A stretch of DNA of 64,000 nucleotides from Trifolium pratense (lineage: Eukaryota; Streptophyta; Magnoliopsida; Fabales; Fabaceae). Within the stretch, counting starts at the first letter, position 1, and every line of letters starts with the position of its first letter. A program made the position numbers and the translations under genes. Where the stretch lies: assembly GCF_020283565.1 (NCBI RefSeq), contig NC_060064.1, positions 12,048,337 through 12,112,336 of the forward strand. The letters are read 5' to 3'. The notes under the pieces were generated by a model that worked only from the letters and a program-made list of their open reading frames with translations, did no database searches and was not told the DNA's origin. Positions 57,851-64,000 of this stretch are shown here, piece by piece.

Positions 57851-58311
57851 CATTTGTAAATTTAGTGTAATGGATATATATTATAAACTTATCTTATTCA
57901 GTATTCACACACACACTGGTGGTTGTGGGTGTTTATGGTAAATTCCTATTTGATTCACCGACTGCAAAACACAAAACAGTGGTCGCATCGCATTAACCGC
58001 CAGTTTCCAAACAATCTATGGGGGCGGGAAAAGTAAACTACAGTATACACCAAAAACACTTCACATTGTTTTCTTTTTTTATTTTCATTTTTCCTTTTTC
58101 TTGGTCTTACTTTTCTATTCTCAAGCAATGAAGTGGCACAACATCAATACCATCTAAAAATGGCCCCTAGTTTTCATTTCTTCTTAGATATTTTCTTCTC
58201 TTTCTATCTTTTCATGCATAGTATATATCATCTCAAAATTTTAATCTTATCTAACTCTAAACATTATCCTATCCTATAAGAGTTGAAAATTTTGTACACA
58301 TTTGAAGAGTA

Positions 58312-60820
58312 ATGGAGGTTGGTTTGGTTGAACAAGGTAGAGAAAGAGTTGGACATGTTAATAAGGTTGGTTATGTGAAAAGGGTCATTGCAAAGAAAAG
58401 GAATAAGCCTTATAATCGTAGGGTTAAGAGGAATGTTCCAAAGGCACTTCAAGAGCTATTTGATTCATGCAAGCAAACATTCAAAGGTCCTAACACGGTT
58501 CCTTCACCACAAGATGTTCATAAACTTTGTCACATCCTTGGTATGATACAAAATTATTGATTTATTCAAATTTGTCTGTTTTGCTTCTTTTTAGAATTGA
58601 ATGAATTGATAATATAATCTCAATTTTCTCTAGTGCATTTTTTGTTTGTTAATACATACATAAAAATTAAGTCATTCTAGGACATTCTATTAGGATATGT
58701 GGTCCTAAGTGATTGAGGTTGAAGGGTTCATTCTATTAGGACATTTTATTAGATCACTATTAGTTTCCTTGTTTTTACAATTGCATTATTAATAACATTC
58801 ACATTAACATATACTCCTCCGGTCTTATATAAGGAAATGTTCACTTTTTAAATTTATTTTTAAATTTATTCGATAACTAATGTATGTATCTGATCTATAT
58901 TTTATAAGTCAGATACATTAATTTTTATTTATTTTTCAGATACATTAATTATTGAATGAACTAAAAGTCTAAAACATAATTTTTGCTTATATATAAAACT
59001 GAAGGAAGTATTTCTAGATCTAGAACAAGTAATATTGATTTGCAATTTTTTTTTTAATACATAATATATGTCTAATTTCATGTGATGTTCTTATAATTCA
59101 GATAACATGAAGCCAGAGGATGTTGGACTAAGTAGAGATCTACAATTTTTCAAGCCTGGAAATATTATTAAAGAGAACCAAAGGGTCACATACACCACAG
59201 TTTACAAGTGTGACAATTTCTCTGTAAGTGTTTGCAAATCCAACATTGCTCCCTAATAAACCAAATATAACTCATTTAATTGCTAGTGTTGTATATATAA
59301 TCATTAATTAATGTGTCAAATTTTTTTGTTTTTTGTTTGTGTAGCTATGTATATTTTTTCTACCTGAAAGAGGAGTCATACCACTCCATAACCACCCGGG
59401 CATGACTGTTTTTAGCAAGCTTTTATTAGGGCAAATGCACATTAAATCTTATGACTGGGTTGATTCTGAGGCCTCTCACAACTTGTTGCAACAACAACAA
59501 CCATCAAAATGTGAGTTCTCTATATTTTTCTCTTATAATTTTCCTAAACATAAATGGATTTGATGCCGCAAACGATCACCGCAGTCAATGATCTAGTAGT
59601 TGATGATCAAACGGTTGAGATTCTAAAGTTCGATGGTTTCCATTCTGCTAAATTCGTGATACGAGTCATTCTAAAGTTTGTAAGAATTATTGATTGAAAT
59701 GAATCTAGGGACCACCTCACGGGATTGTCTGCATTTGTTAATCCGTACAATCATATATATAATATTGGTTGACTAACTATGTGATTGCACGGATTATGGG
59801 ATGCAAACAATTCAGGTTCTCATTGTCAATTCGTGTGTTAATTATTTGTTAAAGTTGACTTACAAAGTGTCTTCGTAAGCAAAGTTCAGTTGTTAGGGAC
59901 ATTGCCATATGCAAGAATCAGAATTGGAATGCGGAATTTCCCACTTCACCACTACACAAAAAATAAAAGTTGACTTAAAGATTTTATATTGTATTTGCAG
60001 TGAGATTGGCAAAGTTAAAGGCAAACAAAGTGTTCACAGCACCATGTGATACTTCAGTGTTGTATCCAACTACTGGAGGCAACATTCATGAATTCACAGC
60101 CATAACTCCATGTGCTGTTCTTGATGTCATTGGTCCACCTTATTCTAAAGAAGATGGCAGAGACTGTTCATATTATAGAGATTACCCTTGTGATACTTTT
60201 CCAAGTAAGTCACACTTTCCATGAGGAATTGTTACTTAATTCACAAAAGATATTTGAACAACAAATTTAGACAAAAATACGACAACAATACCTTTTTGCC
60301 AAATTTTTTATATTTTCTCACATGTCTTGGGTTGCATGTATAGACTCAGAGGTGTACGGTGTTTATATGTTGGTTTGGAAAAAAGTTGTTATGATATCAG
60401 CTCTTTACTTAATTAGACACATTCATATTATTTGCAACTATATTCATTTTTCTTATTTCCATAAAAGGAAACTTTCTCTTAAAATAAACGGGGTGGTTCA
60501 AAAATATTTTCTATATGCAATCGGCAATGGAAAATATTTTTGCAATTTTTGTTATATTTATGTCTTTAGAAGTGTAACTCGTTGTCGTATTTTTTAATAA
60601 AATCAAACTTTGCATTCTAACTAACTCCTAAAAATGTAGTATAATTGTGCATGATTATTGTTATGTGTCTCTAACCATTAATTTTATATTGTATCATGCA
60701 GATGAAGTGAAAGACAAAAATGATAGTTATGCATTGTTAGAAGAAATTGAGATGCAAGAAAATTGTCAAATGGATGGAATTGAATATCTTGGTCCTCCTA
60801 TTAATGACACAGATTTTTAG
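58312..60820 (+). CDS. PCO: Plant cysteine oxidase (PCO_ADO thiol dioxygenase, 5 exons)
   Basis: Exons 58312-58540, 59102-59223, 59345-59510, 60001-60204 and 60702-60820, all with GT-AG introns, join into 279 residues. The family uses oxygen to oxidise N-terminal cysteine of target proteins such as group VII ERF factors, marking them for the N-degron pathway, so it acts as an oxygen sensor. Iron ligands are visible: LHNHPGM gives H132 and H134, and NIHEF gives H202. D214 sits 12 residues after H202, matching the spacing of a conserved active-site Asp. A basic stretch (KKRNKPYNRRVKR, 29-41) in the N-terminal extension resembles a nuclear localisation signal, as in PCO1/PCO2-type members. The protein is full length and shows no damage. 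The subclass is an inference. Confidence 0.94.
58812..59010. mobile_element. Stowaway-like MITE in cysteine oxidase intron 1
   Basis: Ends TACTCCTCCGGTCTTATATA and TATATAAAACTGAAGGAAGTA are inverted with some mismatches and bordered by TA. Inside are repeated inverted AGATACATTAAT blocks. Diverged copy. Confidence 0.65.
59880..59955 (+). mobile_element. SINE fragment in cysteine oxidase intron 3
   Basis: CAAAGTTCAGTTGTTAGGGACATT and GGAATGCGGAATTTCCCACTTCACC (read in parts) resemble the head and middle of the 2290-2420 family. It is degraded and about 45 bp before the exon 4 acceptor. Confidence 0.4.
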
Positions 60821-61208
60821 TTACAACATGTATTAATTCCATTAGCATATCTTATCTTAATATACAAAGTGTAACAAGTTACATCCCTTTTTCCCTTTGT
60901 GTCAATATACACTAAAGAATTTATGTGTGGTTTTTGTTCTTTAGTGGTTGAAAAGTATATAGATTGTTCCCTTTTTTGCCCATTATGAAACTAAATTGTT
61001 GAGTAAAGAAAAACTATGGGCTAATTAATTTTTGATTCATGGTTTTGTTCAAGATTGTAAAGGGTATACAAGGTTGTCAACTTTATTTGGCACTACTATA
61101 AGTGGTGAATAATGTTGACTTGTTATGGAAGACCATGCTTCATGTGGACAAGAAAAGTCAAATTTATGCTTTTCTCAAGATATTTATGGGAATGTATATG
61201 TTTGCATG
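60821..61208. other. Cysteine oxidase 3' flank
   Basis: AT-rich 3' untranslated and intergenic DNA. No other gene or repeat recognised. Confidence 0.5.
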
Positions 61209-61216
61209 GTTTCATC

Positions 61217-61742
61217 CAAGGTTATCAAAACCGGACCAGCCGATCGAACCGGTTGGACCGTGAACCGGTCATAAAAACGGTTCGGTTTTGAGCAAAAAAC
61301 GGATAGGAAACCGACCGGCAAAAAAACACGTGAACCAGGGTCGAACCGGCGAACCGGACGGGCGGTTCAAGCGGTTTTGCAGATTTTTTTATTTTTTTTT
61401 AAAAAAATAGGGCAAAATGACGTCGTTTTAATTTTTATTTTTTTTAAAAAAACTTAAACAAAACAACGACGTCGTAGGAATAGGAAAAGTTTTTGTTTTT
61501 CATCTATTTTTCATTTGGTTTGAATTATAAATTTTATTTTATTTTGACTTGTGATATTTTATCTTTTTATTGTGTGAAATTATGAAATATTGAGCAATTA
61601 TTCATATATATTTATTTATATATTAATTAAAATATATATTTAATTAAAAATGGTTCGACCCCGATTGAACCCGGTCCGATCAATTGAACCTTGAACTGGT
61701 GAGCTCGCCGGTTCGATGACCGGTCCGGTTCTGACAACCTTG
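61217..61742. mobile_element. hAT-like MITE rich in ACCGGTT motifs (complete copy)
   Basis: Terminal repeats CAAGGTTATCAAAACCGG and CCGGTTCTGACAACCTTG are near-perfect, with 8-bp duplications GTTTCATC on both sides (61209-61216, 61743-61750). Subterminal regions are packed with GAACCGG/CCGGTTC words. It is 526 bp with no transposase. Partial copies occur in each unit of the 12691-25920 array and at 25940-26000. Confidence 0.9.
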
Positions 61743-61865
61743 GTTTCATCTTATTTAGTCATACACCTTTTTAAAATCAACAATTACCGACAAAAACAAG
61801 ACTTTAATTTCGTGATCACGTGATTATATAGTCACACTCACATAAAAATAACATACTATTAAAAG

Positions 61866-63835
61866 CAGTGACGGAGCCAGAAATTTCGAATAGAGGGGGC
61901 ACCATATATTTAAATTTGTAGCATTAAATATATTATACATTTCATTTTGAAGAGTAAAAATATACATCACAAATGTTCTCTACGACTTGCCATCTTTTGA
62001 AAAGATTGAATGATTTTTTCATTTTCAACCTCAATAAAAACATCTTTCTCTATATAAGTAACTAAACAATCATTTGACCATGAATCTCCCATGCGATTTC
62101 GCAACTCATTCTTGATAATCTTCATAGCAGAGAAAGCTCTTTCAGCTGTTGTAGTTGCCACAGGTAGTATCAAAGATAACTCTAAAAGCAAATATACCAA
62201 CGGATAAACAATATGTTTTCTTGTCTCCACTAGCTTTAAACTAAGATCACTAATCCCCTCTAATTCTGAAAATGCATCTTCAGACCATACATCTATGAAA
62301 TAATTTTCAAGCTGAGAATCGAGAGCTAATATTTGAATAGGAGAAAATTCTGAAGGATAAAATTGAGCTAAACGAAGCAACTTCTCCTTATCAAATGCAG
62401 AAAATGAATCTCTTGGACTTAAACAAGAAACACAAAGAAGCAACTCAGTACTCACTTCTGTAAAACGATTATTCAACTCTTGTAGTTGTCGATCAATCAC
62501 TTGATAGAACAATTGAACTTGAAAGTAATGTAAATTAGAAACTTTCTCTAAGTTGCGCTTTGACTTTTTATATGTCTGATAGGTATCATCCATATTAAGC
62601 ATGACAACTTCATGATGGTCACAAAATAATGAAACTTCATTGAGCAAAGAATCCCAACCCTTGTCCCTTATAGTTTGTAACTTTTGTTTGGACACTTTGA
62701 CTAATTTCATGGCATTAACAATATCTTGATCACTTCTTTGTAATGCTTGAGATAACTCATGAGTAATTGACAAGACTTTTTTCATCAAGTGCAAGATAAA
62801 AACAAATTCAAAAGATTGCATATATTTCAACAAAAGCATTGCATCTCCTTTTATCGTTAAGCTTGTTCCATCTTCCTCAATCACATCAAGCACATCAATC
62901 ATAGAAGAGAATAAAGAAACTATGCTAAGTAACGTACCAAAATGTGAGCTCCATCGAGTATCCCCCGCCCTCTTAATTGTAGCTTCTTGATTCAAGCCAC
63001 GTCCACTAGATATTTCTCCTTCTTTCAATGCTTCATCCACCTTTTCAATTTGACTTTCACGAAGAATATCTCGACGCTTAGCTGATGCTCCAACAACATT
63101 AGACAAAGTAGCTACTTGATTAAAAAATGATGCAATTTCAGAATGCTTTTTTGCTAATGCCACAAGAGCTAATTGGAGTTGATGAGCAAAACAATGAATA
63201 TAGAATGCAGAACAATTCTCTTTCAATATCAAGCTTTTGAGACCATTATATTCACCTCGCATGTTGCTTGCTCCATCATACCCTTGTCCACGTATCCTTG
63301 ACAAACTCAACTTATGCTTTGCCAATAATGACTCCAAAGCTAATTTCAATGATGAAGCACTAGTATCAGAAACATGAACCATACCAAGAAACCTCTCAAT
63401 AACTTGCCCTTTTTTATTAACGTAACGCAAAGCTACAACCATTTGTTCCTTAACTGAGATATCCCGAGATTCATCAATCATAATAGCAAATAAAGAATCT
63501 CCTAGATCTCCTAGATCTCCTACAACCATTTGTGCGTGTGTGTGTGTTGTGGGTTTTGAATTGCAAGTTTGGTAAAGTGTCTTTTTGTTTTATTCAATAA
63601 GAGTCTTTTAATTGTTTTTTAATTTAAAAAGAGTGTCACATGTGTACAACTTGAGTGTAGTGGTTGGTTAGAGTGGAATATAAGTTTTCATAGTAGTTTT
63701 CTATTGGATGATAAATTTATGTGGGCCTAACTAGTCAAGTGTTCAACACATACATACATATTACCATAAAAAAAAAAATCTTAAAATTTAGTGCAGGCCT
63801 ATGCCCACACAAGGCTGTACATGCCTCCGTCCCTG
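61866..63835 (-). mobile_element. hAT element encoding a truncated transposase
   Basis: Ends CAGTGACGGAGCC and GCCTCCGTCCCTG are imperfect inverted repeats. Eight-bp duplications ATTAAAAG flank it (61858-61865, 63836-63843). It is 1970 bp and contains one long minus-strand frame. The perfect target duplication and open frame suggest a recent insertion. Confidence 0.92.
61967..63529 (-). CDS. hAT transposase, N-terminally truncated (520 residues)
   Basis: The frame has the RNase H-like core of the hAT family that plant databases often label zinc finger MYM-type 1-like or DUF4371: LFAIMIDESRDIS (first acidic residue), RGQGYDGASNMRG, YIHCFAHQLQLAL and GDTRWSSHFGTL. The C-terminal dimerisation domain is TTTAERAFSAMKIIKNELRNR (in two pieces, TTTAERAFSAM and KIIKNELRNR) followed by NDCLVTYIEKDVF. 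The N-terminal TTF/BED-type zinc finger expected in full-length relatives is absent. The frame begins in a short GATCTCCTA tandem repeat (GDLGDLGD) next to a (GT)n tract, a likely deletion junction. Without the DNA-binding finger it is probably inactive by itself. Confidence 0.88.
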   Translation of the reverse strand: MVVGDLGDLGDSLFAIMIDESRDISVKEQMVVALRYVNKKGQVIERFLGMVHVSDTSASSLKLALESLLAKHKLSLSRIRGQGYDGASNMRGEYNGLKSLILKENCSAFYIHCFAHQLQLALVALAKKHSEIASFFNQVATLSNVVGASAKRRDILRESQIEKVDEALKEGEISSGRGLNQEATIKRAGDTRWSSHFGTLLSIVSLFSSMIDVLDVIEEDGTSLTIKGDAMLLLKYMQSFEFVFILHLMKKVLSITHELSQALQRSDQDIVNAMKLVKVSKQKLQTIRDKGWDSLLNEVSLFCDHHEVVMLNMDDTYQTYKKSKRNLEKVSNLHYFQVQLFYQVIDRQLQELNNRFTEVSTELLLCVSCLSPRDSFSAFDKEKLLRLAQFYPSEFSPIQILALDSQLENYFIDVWSEDAFSELEGISDLSLKLVETRKHIVYPLVYLLLELSLILPVATTTAERAFSAMKIIKNELRNRMGDSWSNDCLVTYIEKDVFIEVENEKIIQSFQKMASRREHL

Positions 63836-64000
63836 ATTAAAAGTATAAGATATGCTTTAAAAAAAAAATTACACAGTTTTAATTCAAACCAGAATAAAAA
63901 TAATCTTGTTTACCGCCACCACACGATTGCTCCAATTGTTGGCAAGAATTTTTTAAACAACCTTGTACATGACATCCACTAGACAAATGGGTCTATAAAA

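Noticed and set aside
60322..60597. 91-residue frame in cysteine oxidase intron 4
   Set aside because: It lies wholly within the intron, is rich in aromatic and basic residues typical of AT-rich non-coding DNA, and resembles no family I know.

Overview
The window is nuclear DNA of a flowering plant, most likely a legume of the Medicago/Trifolium/pea group. The evidence is split genes with GT-AG introns, proteins of plant type, AT-rich intergenic DNA and dense plant transposon families (Stowaway, hAT, Mutator, PIF/Harbinger, L1-type LINEs, Ty1/copia and Ty3/gypsy LTRs, tRNA-derived SINEs). The legume assignment is an inference from the style of the repeats and proteins; the species was not determined.

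Four host genes look real. (1) A U5 snRNP 40-kDa WD40 protein gene (SNRNP40 type; coding 5264-6301, uninterrupted, with a probable 2.5-kb intron in its 5' UTR). (2) A tRNA-Ala(CGC) gene on the minus strand (7705-7777). (3) A 14-exon RRP6-like nuclear exosome 3'-5' exonuclease gene (35585-45926), assembled exon by exon in one open frame of 646 residues. (4) A 5-exon plant cysteine oxidase gene of 279 residues (58312-60820) that keeps its iron-binding histidines. They share no evident pathway: splicing, translation, nuclear RNA decay and oxygen sensing. All host protein genes are on the plus strand.

Layout. 1-2560: LTR end, decayed LINE, SINEs. 2561-6560: SNRNP40. 6840-12690: MITEs, the tRNA, a decayed LINE, a broken CC-NBS-LRR gene and a gypsy fragment carrying a hAT insertion. 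12691-25920: a tandem array of eight 1.64-kb units, each with the same broken caspase-fold (metacaspase-like) pseudogene, arranged A-B-A-B-A-B-B-C. 25940-29050: degenerate tandem repeats including a satellite-like array with a period near 183 bp. 29050-29820: the end of a CC-NBS-LRR gene split by a hAT element. 30002-31587: a Mutator-like element with very long inverted repeats. 32967-33512: a gypsy solo LTR. 35585-47750: the RRP6-like gene, with foldback elements in its introns and a PIF/Harbinger-like element just after its stop codon. 50601-57737: a Mutator-like element directly abutting a full-length but dead LINE. 58312-60820: the cysteine oxidase. 61217-63835: two hAT elements, one with a 520-residue open transposase frame.

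No convincing new molecular system was found. The best candidates for a second look are the caspase-like array, the RRP6-like gene whose C-terminus appears cut off next to a 69-bp duplication flanking a transposon, and the near-perfect 1.1-kb hairpin inside an intron of that same gene.
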